Source: Ruminococcus flavefaciens
GTDB lineage: Bacteria; Bacillota; Clostridia; Oscillospirales; Ruminococcaceae
Assembly: GCA_902766595.1 (NCBI GenBank)
Contig: CACXEJ010000052.1
Coordinates: 1 to 49,060 of the forward strand
Direction of reading: 5' to 3'
DNA: 49,060 bases
The translations under genes and the position numbers were made by a program. Positions 16,264 through 24,718 of the stretch are shown one piece after another (position 1 is the stretch's first letter; every line of letters starts with the position of its first letter). A model generated the notes under the pieces. That model was given only the letters and a program-made list of their open reading frames with translations, was not told the DNA's origin and searched no databases.

Positions 16264-18523
16264 CTCTTGCCTCTTTCGCAGCGTTCACGAGGTTGATAAG
16301 GCTCGGAACTGTCTCTTCGTTTCCTCTTGTCTTGAGTCCGCAGTCAGGGTTTACCCAGAGCTTTTCAGCCGGGATACGCTCCTTCATCTTGTGGAGAGCA
16401 GCGAGTATCTCTTCCTTTGAAGGTACACGGGGAGAGTGAATATCGTACACGCCCGGACCTACCTCTGTGCGGAAGTTGCTTTCCTTGAGCACATCGAGAA
16501 TGGTCAGGTCAGACCTCGAAGCCTCAAAGGTGATGACATCGGCGTCCATATCGTCGATATCACGGATAATATCGGAGAATTCGCTGTAACACATATGTGT
16601 GTGTATCTGAGTTTCGGGCTTCACGCCGCTGTGAACATATCTGAATGCCGGGATAGCCCAGTCGAGATAATCCTCGCGCCAGTCGGCTTTGCGGAGAGGG
16701 AGCTTTTCGCGCAGAGCTGCTTCATCGACCTGAATTATGCGAATGCCATTTGCTTCAAGGTCGAGCACCTCTTCACGGATAGCGAGGGCTATCTGCAAAG
16801 CGCTCTCCTTCAGGGAAATGTCCTCGCGCGGGAACGACCAGTTGAGGATAGTCACAGGACCTGTGAGCATACCCTTCATCGGCTTGTCAGTGAGGCTCTG
16901 AGCGTAAACCGACCATCTCACAGTCATAGGCTTAGCGCGTGAAATATCGCCCCAGACAACCGGCGGTTTTACGCAGCGTGTGCCGTAGGACTGCACCCAC
17001 GCCTTCTCGGTGAATATGTAGCCGTCAAGACATTCTCCGAAGTATTCGACCATATCGTTTCGCTCGAATTCGCCGTGAACAAGAACGTCGAGACCGATCT
17101 TCTCCTGCAATGCAACGCATTCCGCGATCTTCTTTTCGATGAAGAACTCGTATTCGCTCTGAGAGATCTCGCCCTTGCGGAAAGAGCTTCGTGTGGACTT
17201 GACCTCTGCGGTCTGAGGAAATGAACCGATAGTAGTTGTCGGGAAGAGTGGGAGTCCGAAAATATCCTTCTGTATGCGCTCACGCTCGGCAAAGGCAGGA
17301 AGTCTTGTGTAATCCTTTTCGGTGAGTGCGGCGATCTTTGCTCTGACGGCGTCATTCCTGCCGGAGCGCTGTTCGCTGTGCAGAGCGGCATTGCTGCGGT
17401 ATTCAGCGGTATCCTCGGGGACGCTCGCTTCAAGGATATGCTTTATCTCAGCGAGCTCTGTGAGCTTTTCTGCGGCATATGCGAAATGCTTTTTGCAGCT
17501 GTCCGCGAGCTTTGTTTCATTAGCAAGAGTGCAGGGAACGTGCAGGAGCGAGCAGGAAGTATTCAGGACGATATTGTCAGTATATTTGCGGAGCTCGCTG
17601 ATAGTTGCAAGAGTTGAAGCGTAGTTGTTGCGCCAGATGTTCTTGCCGTTCACGACGCCGGCGAAGAGGAGCTTATCTTTCGGGAAGCCGTTTGCTCTGA
17701 CGAGCTCCAGTGACTTTTTGCCTTCAACGAAGTCAAGACCGACAGCATCAGCGTCAAGTCCGACGAGCTCGTTGTAGCAGTCGCGGACGTCGCCGAAATA
17801 GGTCTGGATAATTATTTTGAGAACGCCCTTGTGGGGAAGTATTTTCTCATAGAGCGATGTGAAGAGCTGAACGTCCTCAGCAGTCATATCCTTGACCAGC
17901 GAGGGTTCATCGAACTGTATCCATTCAGCGCCGAGGAGGTTGAATTTCTGGAGCAGCTCTGAATATGCAGCGGCTGCTGCGTCAGCGAAATCAGCGGCAT
18001 TTCTGCTGCCTTTGTACCTTGCGAGCTTGAGGAAGGTGTAAGCGCCGATGATAACGGGCTTGGTATTGACACCATTCCTGAGAGCTTCACTGAAGAGATC
18101 GAAGGGCTTTGTGCCTGCGAGCTTTATCTCAGTATCGTCATCAATTTCGGGTACCATATAGTGGTAATTGGTGTTGTACCATTTCTTCATCGCAAGAGCC
18201 TTAACGTCGCCCTTTTCTCCCTGATAGCCTCTTGCGGCTGCGAAGTATGTATCGAGCGCGGAAAGTCCGAGCGAGGTATATCTTTCGGGAACTGCATTCA
18301 GAAGGAAAGCAGTGTCCAGTACATTGTCATAGAATGAAAAGTCGTTTGAGGGTATCAGGTCGATACAGCTTTTTTTCTGGAGCTGAAGATTGTAAAGTCT
18401 TATCTTTTCAGCGGCAGTTTCGAGTTCAGCTGCGGTTATCTCACCGCGGAAGTATTTTTCGCTTGCAAATTTGAGTTCGCGAAGATCGCCTATTCTTGGG
18501 TATCCTATTATGGTAGTATTCAT
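16250..18523 (-). CDS. metE: Cobalamin-independent methionine synthase
   Basis: A 757-residue enzyme, full length, that transfers the methyl group of 5-methyl-THF(Glu)n to homocysteine. The two halves of the family are present: N-terminal domain beginning [21 protein letters not shown], and the C-terminal catalytic domain with [15 protein letters not shown] and the zinc ligands in HTHMCYSEF (His, Cys) and NPDCGLKTR (Cys). [14 protein letters not shown] and [12 protein letters not shown] are also present. It lies in an operon with metF and downstream of a promoter with a LysR-type site. SD AGGAGG (in CGGAGGAAC) precedes the ATG. No B12-dependent MetH or SAM riboswitch is visible here. Confidence 0.98.
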   Translation of the reverse strand: MNTTIIGYPRIGDLRELKFASEKYFRGEITAAELETAAEKIRLYNLQLQKKSCIDLIPSNDFSFYDNVLDTAFLLNAVPERYTSLGLSALDTYFAAARGYQGEKGDVKALAMKKWYNTNYHYMVPEIDDDTEIKLAGTKPFDLFSEALRNGVNTKPVIIGAYTFLKLARYKGSRNAADFADAAAAAYSELLQKFNLLGAEWIQFDEPSLVKDMTAEDVQLFTSLYEKILPHKGVLKIIIQTYFGDVRDCYNELVGLDADAVGLDFVEGKKSLELVRANGFPKDKLLFAGVVNGKNIWRNNYASTLATISELRKYTDNIVLNTSCSLLHVPCTLANETKLADSCKKHFAYAAEKLTELAEIKHILEASVPEDTAEYRSNAALHSEQRSGRNDAVRAKIAALTEKDYTRLPAFAERERIQKDIFGLPLFPTTTIGSFPQTAEVKSTRSSFRKGEISQSEYEFFIEKKIAECVALQEKIGLDVLVHGEFERNDMVEYFGECLDGYIFTEKAWVQSYGTRCVKPPVVWGDISRAKPMTVRWSVYAQSLTDKPMKGMLTGPVTILNWSFPREDISLKESALQIALAIREEVLDLEANGIRIIQVDEAALREKLPLRKADWREDYLDWAIPAFRYVHSGVKPETQIHTHMCYSEFSDIIRDIDDMDADVITFEASRSDLTILDVLKESNFRTEVGPGVYDIHSPRVPSKEEILAALHKMKERIPAEKLWVNPDCGLKTRGNEETVPSLINLVNAAKEARDENC

Positions 18524-18556
18524 TGGCTGTTCCTCCGGTATGTTTAGTATGATTAT

Positions 18557-18586
18557 ATTATATCATACGCGGCAGAAATGTGTTAA
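18557..18586 (-). promoter_or_regulatory. metEF promoter
   Basis: On the minus strand: TTAACA (18581-18586), 18-bp spacer, TATAAT (18557-18562). The predicted start point is near 18550. Confidence 0.7.
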
Positions 18587-18608
18587 TACTAAAAAGAAAT
18601 GCACTACC

Positions 18609-18623
18609 ATAGCTAAAAGCTAT
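18609..18623. promoter_or_regulatory. LysR-type operator (T-N11-A) upstream of metE
   Basis: A perfect inverted repeat, ATAGCT-AAA-AGCTAT, containing T-N11-A. Its centre (18616) lies about 66 bp upstream of the predicted metE start point, the classic position of a LysR-type recognition site. It is just after the stop codon of the LysR gene, so part of a weak terminator is an alternative reading. Confidence 0.6.
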
Positions 18624-18624
18624 A

Positions 18625-19536
18625 TCAGAGCGAGTAGTTTTCGATGTAGCCTCTGAGGTGTTCGAGGTAGCGGTGCGTGAGCTCATTCATAGGACTGTCT
18701 GCGGCGGTGATGTAGCCTATCTCCATTATCTCATCGCTTTCGAGCGGTATCGAGACGATGTTGCTGCCGTTGAGATCAGAGCTGAGGATACCTGACGAAA
18801 TGGTGTAGCCGTCGAGTCCGATGAGGAGATTAAAGAGAGTCGCTCTGTCCGAAACTACGATATTCTTAGGACTTTCAGCCGTGATATGGAGCTCCTCGGC
18901 GAAGTAGAAGGAATTCCTTACCCCTTGATCGTAAGTAAGACGCGGAAAGGGCTTTAGGTCGTCGAGTGTAACGCTTTTTCTGCCGACAAGAGGGTTGCTC
19001 CTGCTGACGAAAACGTGCGGCTTTGCGGTGAAAAGCGGCTCGAACCTTATCTCCTCGTTTAGCAGGATATGCCTGATGACCTCCCGGTTGAAATGGCTCA
19101 GGAACAACACTCCGATGTCGCTTCTGTGAGTGCGGACGTCCTCGATTATCTCGGCGGTTTTCAGTTCGCGCAGGGAGAATTCGTATTTGTCCCTGCCGTA
19201 TTCACGAACGAGTTCAACGAAGGCGTTTACAACGAAAGCGTAGTGCTGAGCAGATACCGCAAAAGCTCTTCGCGGCGGCGCAGTAGACTTGTATTCATTC
19301 TCGAGCAGCTCAGCCTGTTCGACTATCTGACGGGCGTAGGAGAGAAATTTCGTGCCGTCCTCCGAGAGGTAAACACCGCGGTTGCTGCGGCAGAAAATAG
19401 TTATGCCCATTTCCTTTTCGAGCTCGGCAACGGCTTTTGAAAGGCTCGGCTGTGCTATGAAAAGTCTCTGAGCGGCTGTCGTGATCGAACCTGTTTCGGC
19501 AACTGTGATGATGTATTTCAGCTGCTGCAAAGTCAT
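18625..19536 (-). CDS. LysR-family transcriptional regulator (likely regulator of metEF)
   Basis: A 303-residue regulator. The N-terminal winged helix-turn-helix is textbook LysR: MTLQQLKYIITVAETGSITTAAQRLFIAQPSLSKAV. A C-terminal effector-binding domain follows (residues about 90-295, with SDIGVLFLSHFN and TYDQGVRNSFYF). The start at 19536 is chosen because AAGGAGGTCA lies just upstream and the LysR family begins with MxLxQLxY; a start 18 nt earlier exists but lacks an SD. It is transcribed in the same direction as metEF, not divergently. By position and the T-N11-A site it probably acts like MetR/CysB-type regulators of methionine synthesis (inference); the ligand is unknown. Confidence 0.9.
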   Translation of the reverse strand: MTLQQLKYIITVAETGSITTAAQRLFIAQPSLSKAVAELEKEMGITIFCRSNRGVYLSEDGTKFLSYARQIVEQAELLENEYKSTAPPRRAFAVSAQHYAFVVNAFVELVREYGRDKYEFSLRELKTAEIIEDVRTHRSDIGVLFLSHFNREVIRHILLNEEIRFEPLFTAKPHVFVSRSNPLVGRKSVTLDDLKPFPRLTYDQGVRNSFYFAEELHITAESPKNIVVSDRATLFNLLIGLDGYTISSGILSSDLNGSNIVSIPLESDEIMEIGYITAADSPMNELTHRYLEHLRGYIENYSL

Positions 19537-19567
19537 ATCCGTGACCTCCTTCAAGTAATATCAATTC

Positions 19568-19596
19568 ATTATATCATATGGACAGCAAAAAAACAA
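19568..19596 (-). promoter_or_regulatory. Promoter of the LysR gene
   Basis: On the minus strand: TTGTTT (19591-19596), 17-bp spacer, TATAAT (19568-19573). The -35 is weak, the -10 perfect. Confidence 0.55.
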
Positions 19597-19612
19597 GTAC
19601 GGACAGCCGGTG

Positions 19613-19647
19613 AAAAAAAGAAGCTCCTGCCGGTAAGGGCAGGAGCT
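19613..19647 (-). terminator. Terminator of the VTC-DUF4956-CotH operon
   Basis: A perfect 10-bp stem, AGCTCCTGCC (19622-19631) with GGCAGGAGCT (19638-19647), with loop GGTAAG. In the minus direction a T-rich run follows (complement of 19613-19621). It ends the CotH operon. Confidence 0.88.
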
Positions 19648-19688
19648 CCTGATATGAAAATATGTATAAGAGGAAAACCAAATGTGGA

Positions 19689-21773
19689 TTATCTTCTGAA
19701 TTTGAGTGCAAAGCCCAGACCTAAAATCAGTACAAGCCCGGATATTCCGAGGAGAATGTAAGCTGTATCGTGATCCTTTCCGCTGCCGGAAGAGCTGCCG
19801 CTCCTTGAAGGAAAGCTGTCCATTTTAGGTTTGCCGCCCTTGTCAGGTGAGGTAGTCTGACCGGAAGGAGAAGTCGCATCTTCGGAAGCTGATGCTGTTT
19901 CTTTGGACGAGTCCTCATCTTTGCCGGAGGGGAATGAGCCGTCCGGAGGAGTGAAGCCCTCAGGCATTTTGCCGCCAAAGTTTGAGGGATCGAAACCGCT
20001 GGGCATTTCGCCGCCGAAGTTTGAGGGATCAAAGCCGCTCGGCATATCACCGCCATTGAACTGCATATTGCTCATATTCATAAGTGAAGCATTACTGCTG
20101 CCAGACTGCTTGTTTCCGCCAAATCCGCCGAAGCCGCCTTTGCCGCCGCCCATATTCATCGAGCCCATATCGGAAATGTTGAGGTCGCCGGTATCAATGA
20201 GGGAAGAACTGTCGGCTTTCTGACCTTCTGATGTTGACGGGATAGAGCCGCAGAGCTGTCCGCTGACGCTTTCTGCGCGGAGGGTACAGAATTTGCTGAT
20301 AGCCTCAACGCCCTTTTGGAATTCGTCGTATGTGCAGAATTTAGTGGGATCCTTTTCAACGTATTCGTCGATGAGAGCAGCAGTATCCGAGATCATTTTC
20401 TCGAGGTCAACGCTGCTGAGAAACTCGCTGAAAAGCTTGTGGTACTGCTCTGTGTAGTCCTCGTCATCGAATATCCAGGAGACCATCGGACGGTCGCTCA
20501 TATCGTCTGAGACCGGTGTGTCAATTGGCGAATTGACCGAGGACGAAGCGTTTCCGCCGCTGAATGAACCGTATGCGAGATTGTAGTCCCACGGTATCAT
20601 AGAAAGCTGACCGTTTTTCTCGTAGAGGTAGTAATTGTGTATCATCTGACCGGTGTAGCTGTCGCCGTTGCAGAGGAAATTGTGCACCACGAAGTAGCGG
20701 ATGACCTCCTCAACATCGACGGTGCTTTCAAGGTCGGACTGCTCTGAGAGAGCCTTGAGTGAACGGATAAGGCGCTTCTTGTCAGCATCGTTCACAGTTG
20801 TTTTGGCGTTGTTGAAGATATTGGAGTAGCTGTCGAAGCTGTCATCAGTGTATTTCAGCTTGACATCGTCGCTGCCCATTCCGAAGCCGCCGGGCATATT
20901 GCCGCCGCTGAAATCGGGCATTTCGCCGTTTGCAAAATCCGGCATATTACCGCCGAAGTCAGGTATTTCACCGTTTGCAAAGTCAGGCATCTGTCCGTTT
21001 CCAAAGTCCTGCATATTACCGCCGCCGAAGTTGGGCATATTGCCTTTGCTCCTGCGCTCGGACTTGTCATTGTCATCGGAGCTGTCGCCGCTGTTCTTAT
21101 CCATAAACTCGCTCATACTGAAATCCTTGCCGTTTCCGGGACCGCCGCCGCCGAAGCTCATACTGTCCGGCTTGTAGAGGCCGCCGTAGTTGTTTCCGTA
21201 ATTTCTTGTGAGGAAGGACTCTTCGATAGCTTCAACAGCAAGGTAAAGTCCCCAGTCATCGCCGTTGACGGTTATGTAGGCGAAGCTGCAAAGGGGAGTG
21301 TCAACGCCGAAATCGTACATAAGGGTGTAGGCGAGGTAGTCCTTTATATATGTGTTGTCCTGTATTATGTTATTGAGACAGAGCTTGTCTAGACCGTGAT
21401 AGGACTTTGTGCTGTCGTACTGGTCAAACTCGACCTTGAAGCTGTAACGGTCGCTGTCCATATTCTTCACGGAGCTGAGAGAGGTGTTGCCCTTGGCGCG
21501 GATACCAACGTTCTTTGACGCTTCACCGTCGATCACGAGATCACAGCGGGAGTACTCCTCACTCTCGCACTTATCAATGAAGCCGTCCCAGTCGTCCATA
21601 ACGATATCAATTTTGTGGACCTTTGAACGGTCGAAGAGACGGTTCTCATAGCCGATAGCGTGAGCGGTTTTCTGTATGCCGAACGCCTGACCGTTGCAGA
21701 AAAGCACCGATATGATGATAGTGACCGCGATAGCGACAATGCATATTTTATCTATGCTCTTATGTGCTGACAT
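19689..21773 (-). CDS. CotH-kinase-like surface protein with Gly/Met/Pro/Phe repeats
   Basis: A 694-residue protein with an N-terminal signal anchor (residues 8-30) and a C-terminal TM helix (about 670-690) followed by KFRR, so the bulk lies outside the membrane. The CotH part begins at HKIDIVMDDWDGF, with VGIRAKGNTSLS, a substrate-positioning Lys region, and MIPWDYNLAYGSF. CotH proteins are atypical kinases that phosphorylate Ser/Thr of surface or spore-coat proteins. Two low-complexity stretches interrupt it: residues about 240-300 with repeats of N-M-P-D-F-x-N-G, and about 565-625 with 13-residue repeats [DE]MPSGFDPSNFGG. The gene is last in an operon with DUF4956 and VTC genes. The inserts resemble linkers in the MacAB-like operon at 28.7-34.3 kb. 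Confidence 0.85.
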   Translation of the reverse strand: MSAHKSIDKICIVAIAVTIIISVLFCNGQAFGIQKTAHAIGYENRLFDRSKVHKIDIVMDDWDGFIDKCESEEYSRCDLVIDGEASKNVGIRAKGNTSLSSVKNMDSDRYSFKVEFDQYDSTKSYHGLDKLCLNNIIQDNTYIKDYLAYTLMYDFGVDTPLCSFAYITVNGDDWGLYLAVEAIEESFLTRNYGNNYGGLYKPDSMSFGGGGPGNGKDFSMSEFMDKNSGDSSDDNDKSERRSKGNMPNFGGGNMQDFGNGQMPDFANGEIPDFGGNMPDFANGEMPDFSGGNMPGGFGMGSDDVKLKYTDDSFDSYSNIFNNAKTTVNDADKKRLIRSLKALSEQSDLESTVDVEEVIRYFVVHNFLCNGDSYTGQMIHNYYLYEKNGQLSMIPWDYNLAYGSFSGGNASSSVNSPIDTPVSDDMSDRPMVSWIFDDEDYTEQYHKLFSEFLSSVDLEKMISDTAALIDEYVEKDPTKFCTYDEFQKGVEAISKFCTLRAESVSGQLCGSIPSTSEGQKADSSSLIDTGDLNISDMGSMNMGGGKGGFGGFGGNKQSGSSNASLMNMSNMQFNGGDMPSGFDPSNFGGEMPSGFDPSNFGGKMPEGFTPPDGSFPSGKDEDSSKETASASEDATSPSGQTTSPDKGGKPKMDSFPSRSGSSSGSGKDHDTAYILLGISGLVLILGLGFALKFRR
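19971..20048 (-). repeat. Two 39-bp tandem repeats in the CotH gene
   Basis: Two adjacent 39-bp units (19971-20009 and 20010-20048) encode the 13-residue unit [DE]MPSGFDPSNFGG. A third partial unit (KMPEGF) lies on the low-coordinate side. The copies differ at several third positions, so the repeat is selected at protein level. Confidence 0.8.
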
Positions 21774-21785
21774 CGTATCACATCC

Positions 21786-22457
21786 TTAACCCATATAATC
21801 GCCGTTGTAGCTTACGAGAACAGCGCTGTTTACGCCGGGCATATCAGCGAGCTCGTTTACGAAATCTGTATTGTCGTCCTTGAGACGTATCTCCATATTC
21901 AGCTCAACAGAGCCCTTCTGAGCGGTCTTGCTCTTGACAACGCATCTTTCAGCCTTGCCGTCGAGGAAGGACTTTGCCTTGACCTCACTGTCGTGACCGT
22001 CGCAGCGGATAACGATGATGTAGGGATTTTTGCTGGACTTGCGGTTGACGAAAACGAGAAGGATAATACCGATCATTATGCTTCCGAAAACTGCAAGCGG
22101 TATCATACCGGCAGCGAGAACGATTCCGACTGCGATAGACCAGAACAGGAAAGCAATGTCAAGCGGTTCCTTAATGGCTGTACGGAAACGCACGATAGAG
22201 AGTGCGCCGACCATACCGAGTGAGAGTACGACGTTGCTTGTTACAGCGAGAATGACCACTGTTGTTATCATAGTGAGAGCAACGAGAGTGGTTCCGAAGC
22301 TGGCTGAATACATAACGCCGGAATAGGTCTTTTTGTAGACAAGGAAGATGAACATTCCGAGACCGAATGCGAGAACGAGAGCGATCGCCATATCGAGGAT
22401 ACTCACGCTTGTAACGTTGTCGATAAAGTTTGACTTAAAAACATCATTGAAACTCAT
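21786..22457 (-). CDS. DUF4956-family membrane protein
   Basis: A 223-residue protein with about four TM helices in the first 140 residues, then a small cytoplasmic alpha/beta domain (NPYIIVIRCDGHDSEVKAK...). The central motif LGMVGALSIVRFRTAIKEPLDIAFLFWSIAVG is the hallmark of DUF4956. The biochemical function of the family is not established. It is found together with VTC-domain proteins and CotH proteins, as here, which suggests one membrane-associated complex. Gaps are 12 nt to CotH and 18 nt to the VTC gene, so the three genes form an operon. Confidence 0.88.
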   Translation of the reverse strand: MSFNDVFKSNFIDNVTSVSILDMAIALVLAFGLGMFIFLVYKKTYSGVMYSASFGTTLVALTMITTVVILAVTSNVVLSLGMVGALSIVRFRTAIKEPLDIAFLFWSIAVGIVLAAGMIPLAVFGSIMIGIILLVFVNRKSSKNPYIIVIRCDGHDSEVKAKSFLDGKAERCVVKSKTAQKGSVELNMEIRLKDDNTDFVNELADMPGVNSAVLVSYNGDYMG

Positions 22458-22475
22458 TGTAAAAACTCCTTTGAT

Positions 22476-23144
22476 TTAACCGTAGATACGACAGGCAGCA
22501 TATTTTGAAAAAGCACCCTCGCGCCTGTCAGCAAGGGAAACAGCGTCTCTGATAATGTCGGGCAGGAAACCGTCCCACTTGACCTCGAGAATGATGCTGT
22601 CAGAGACAGGAACTGTCACGCAGTCGGGGGAGAGGAAGTCCGTACACCGCAGACCGCTTCTGATGTTATAATCGAGAGTCACACGAACGTTGCCGGCAGG
22701 GTATATGAAGGGCTCGCGTGTATAATCGACGATAGTTTTGGGAGCGATGCCCTGTGTCTGCATTTTTGAATAGAGCTCCCTGACGAGTGAAAATTCGGAA
22801 CTGAGCATCCATTTTGTATCGCCGTCAACTATGTTCTGAGCCTGCTGAGCGGTCAGCGGAGCACTCTGTTTGTTTCCGAGATGATCTATCTTGGTTTTCT
22901 TTTCAAGGTGGATAACAGAAGTGTCGCCGTTGTAGTATCTGATGCGGAATTTCTCACGTCTGCACATACCGTTTATCTTTTCCATAAGAGCCTTGTCCGC
23001 GAGGTTATCGAAGTAGAGGCTGCGTATGAGGTACTTGCCGTTTATGGTATGGGGATCTGGATAAGCAACAGTGCTGAGCCTGTGCCTGATAGTGATAAGA
23101 TCTGAGTAATTTATCTCGTGTTTGATTTCGTGTCTGAGATCCAT
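22476..23144 (-). CDS. VTC-domain (polyphosphate-polymerase-like) protein
   Basis: A 222-residue cytoplasmic protein of the CYTH-like tunnel fold, VTC group. Visible features: MDLRHEIKHEINYSDL (the EIKH pattern of the first strand), YLIRSLYFDN, EKFRIRYYNGDTSVIHLEKKTKI (the R-x-R and E-x-K basic strands that bind triphosphate/polyphosphate), VRVTLDYNIR, and SIILEVKWDGFLPDII. In yeast Vtc4 this domain makes polyphosphate; in bacteria the role is less certain. The start at 23144 has SD GAGGTG, whereas the alternative 30 nt upstream lacks one. It heads the operon VTC-DUF4956-CotH. Confidence 0.85.
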   Translation of the reverse strand: MDLRHEIKHEINYSDLITIRHRLSTVAYPDPHTINGKYLIRSLYFDNLADKALMEKINGMCRREKFRIRYYNGDTSVIHLEKKTKIDHLGNKQSAPLTAQQAQNIVDGDTKWMLSSEFSLVRELYSKMQTQGIAPKTIVDYTREPFIYPAGNVRVTLDYNIRSGLRCTDFLSPDCVTVPVSDSIILEVKWDGFLPDIIRDAVSLADRREGAFSKYAACRIYG

Positions 23145-23173
23145 ATTTTCACCTCTTTTCTGACTATGGTTCA

Positions 23174-23249
23174 ATTATACCGAAAATACCTTAAACGAAG
23201 CTGAAAACGTCTGCGCGGAGAGTAAAATCAGAGTGAAAGTTATGTGAAA
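23174..23249 (-). promoter_or_regulatory. VTC operon promoter with arrays of 11-bp-spaced direct repeats
   Basis: On the minus strand the -10 is TATAAT (23174-23179). Ten nt upstream is TTTAAG (23190-23195), then 5 nt, then TTTCAG (23201-23206). Further upstream are TTTTAC (23222-23227), TTTCAC (23233-23238) and TTTCAC (23244-23249), each separated by 5 nt. There is no recognisable -35. Direct hexamer repeats at 11-bp pitch overlapping the -35 are typical of PhoP/OmpR-type response regulators. The same layout precedes the gene at 28735. Confidence 0.65.
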
Positions 23250-23382
23250 ATATGCGGAAACCTGTCCGCGCCCAGTAAATAGGCGGCAGAAGCCTGACAA
23301 CGAAATACAGTAAAGTCTGACCTGCAAGCTGTCATTATTTACAAAAAATACGTATTTGAGAGGAAAAATATGCCTAATACAC

Positions 23383-23411
23383 TTGAAAAATCCGTGATAT
23401 TGTGGTATAAT
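23383..23411 (+). promoter_or_regulatory. Promoter of the EAL gene
   Basis: TTGAAA (23383-23388), 17-bp spacer, TATAAT (23406-23411). The segment between this promoter and the divergent VTC promoter (about 23250-23382) shows nothing else I can name. Confidence 0.8.
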
Positions 23412-23457
23412 TAGTTATAATTTCATAATGCTAATAATTTGAAAGGGTGGAATTCTT

Positions 23458-24648
23458 ATGAGTTATTCAGCAGAAGAGATCAGAGCAGCACTTGAAAATA
23501 ATGAGCTGACGGCATATTATCAGCCGCAGTACGATACATTAACGAACCGTCTTAAGGGTGCAGAGGCACTTGTGCGCTGGATAAAACCGGACGGCACGGT
23601 TATATCGCCCTTCCATTTCATACCTGTTGCGGAGGAGTCCGACCTCATAATGGAGATCGACTGGTACGTTACGGAGTTTGCCTGCAAGACACTTGAAAAG
23701 CAAAATCTTATGCCGCAGTTCCCGATCTCCGTAAACTTCTCGCGCAGACACATACTCGAAGATGATTTTGCCGAGAGACTGACGGCTCTCGTGGACAAAT
23801 ACGATCTGCCGCACCCTCTGCTCGAGGTGGAGATAACGGAGTCTGCAATGGTCGGCAACGAGGACAGACTACTCGGCTGGATCATTTCTATCAGAAAAGC
23901 CGGCTTCACCGTGGCGATAGACGATTTCGGCAGCGGACTTTCATCATTGCAGTTCGTAAAGGACGTTCCGGCAGATGTACTCAAGATCGACAAGTCACTC
24001 TTCAGCCGCAACTGTGAGGACGAGAAGGAGCGAATAGTTCTGGAGAGTATTTTCAGCTTTGCGCACAGACTGCGTATGAAGACCGTAGCCGAGGGTGTCG
24101 AGACCAAGGAGCAGCTCGCTTTCCTGCGCACCTGTGACTGCAGCAAGATACAGGGCTTCCTTCTTGCAAAGCCTATGACGGAGGAGGCTTACCTTGATCT
24201 CTGCCGTACATACAAGCTCGCTGACGAACAGACTGACATACTCCAGCTCCAGAACCCGACAGTTGCGAGCAATTTGCTTCTGGAGGTCATATTCCGGCGT
24301 TATCCGCTGGTCATCTTCACAAACCTTACGAGAAACACGTTCTATATGATGGCGTATCAGGATTTCACGCGGACGACCTGTCCCTCAACGGGAGTGTTCG
24401 ATGAGCTCATAGTCCACGGCTCTGCATCTATGCACCCCGACGACAGGGAGCTCTTCGCTTCCACCTTTGACCGTAAACGTCTGCTTGAGGATTACAAGTC
24501 AGGAATGCGCGAGAAGCGTCTTATAACGCGACAGCTCGGGGACGATGGCATATACAGAAGAGTGGAGACGTTTGACTATTTCGTAGACAACAACAGCTCT
24601 GACGATGTTCTCGCCATCACCCTGTGTGAAAACCTGCCTGATGAATAA
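23458..24648 (+). CDS. EAL-domain cyclic-di-GMP phosphodiesterase with a C-terminal sensor-like domain
   Basis: A 396-residue protein without TM segments. The EAL domain spans about 8-255 and retains the catalytic set: AEALVRW (EAL), VNFSRR (Asn), EITESA (Glu), IDDFGSGLSS (two Asp), LKIDKSL (Lys), AEGVET (Glu) and QGFLLAKPM (Gln). It should therefore hydrolyse c-di-GMP to pGpG. The C-terminal 130 residues look like a divergent PAS-type domain (FTNLTRNTFYMMAYQDFTRTT..., HPDDRELF). Start with AAAGGGTGG as SD. It is 70 nt upstream of a GGDEF gene, so the pair may set a local c-di-GMP level. Confidence 0.93.
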   Translation: MSYSAEEIRAALENNELTAYYQPQYDTLTNRLKGAEALVRWIKPDGTVISPFHFIPVAEESDLIMEIDWYVTEFACKTLEKQNLMPQFPISVNFSRRHILEDDFAERLTALVDKYDLPHPLLEVEITESAMVGNEDRLLGWIISIRKAGFTVAIDDFGSGLSSLQFVKDVPADVLKIDKSLFSRNCEDEKERIVLESIFSFAHRLRMKTVAEGVETKEQLAFLRTCDCSKIQGFLLAKPMTEEAYLDLCRTYKLADEQTDILQLQNPTVASNLLLEVIFRRYPLVIFTNLTRNTFYMMAYQDFTRTTCPSTGVFDELIVHGSASMHPDDRELFASTFDRKRLLEDYKSGMREKRLITRQLGDDGIYRRVETFDYFVDNNSSDDVLAITLCENLPDE

Positions 24649-24718
24649 ATTTACAGCAAACAGCAAAATGCTTTGACGTCTACTGATCAAGCACGGACTG
24701 TATAAAGGAAGTGAACTG

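Noticed and set aside
18524-18624. S-box or other methionine riboswitch before metE
   Set aside because: The leader is only about 30 nt from the predicted start point to the ATG; no room and no SAM-riboswitch motifs.
19971-21050. Regular repeats as a possible CRISPR array
   Set aside because: Units are contiguous, encode an in-frame 13-residue repeat, and have no spacers.
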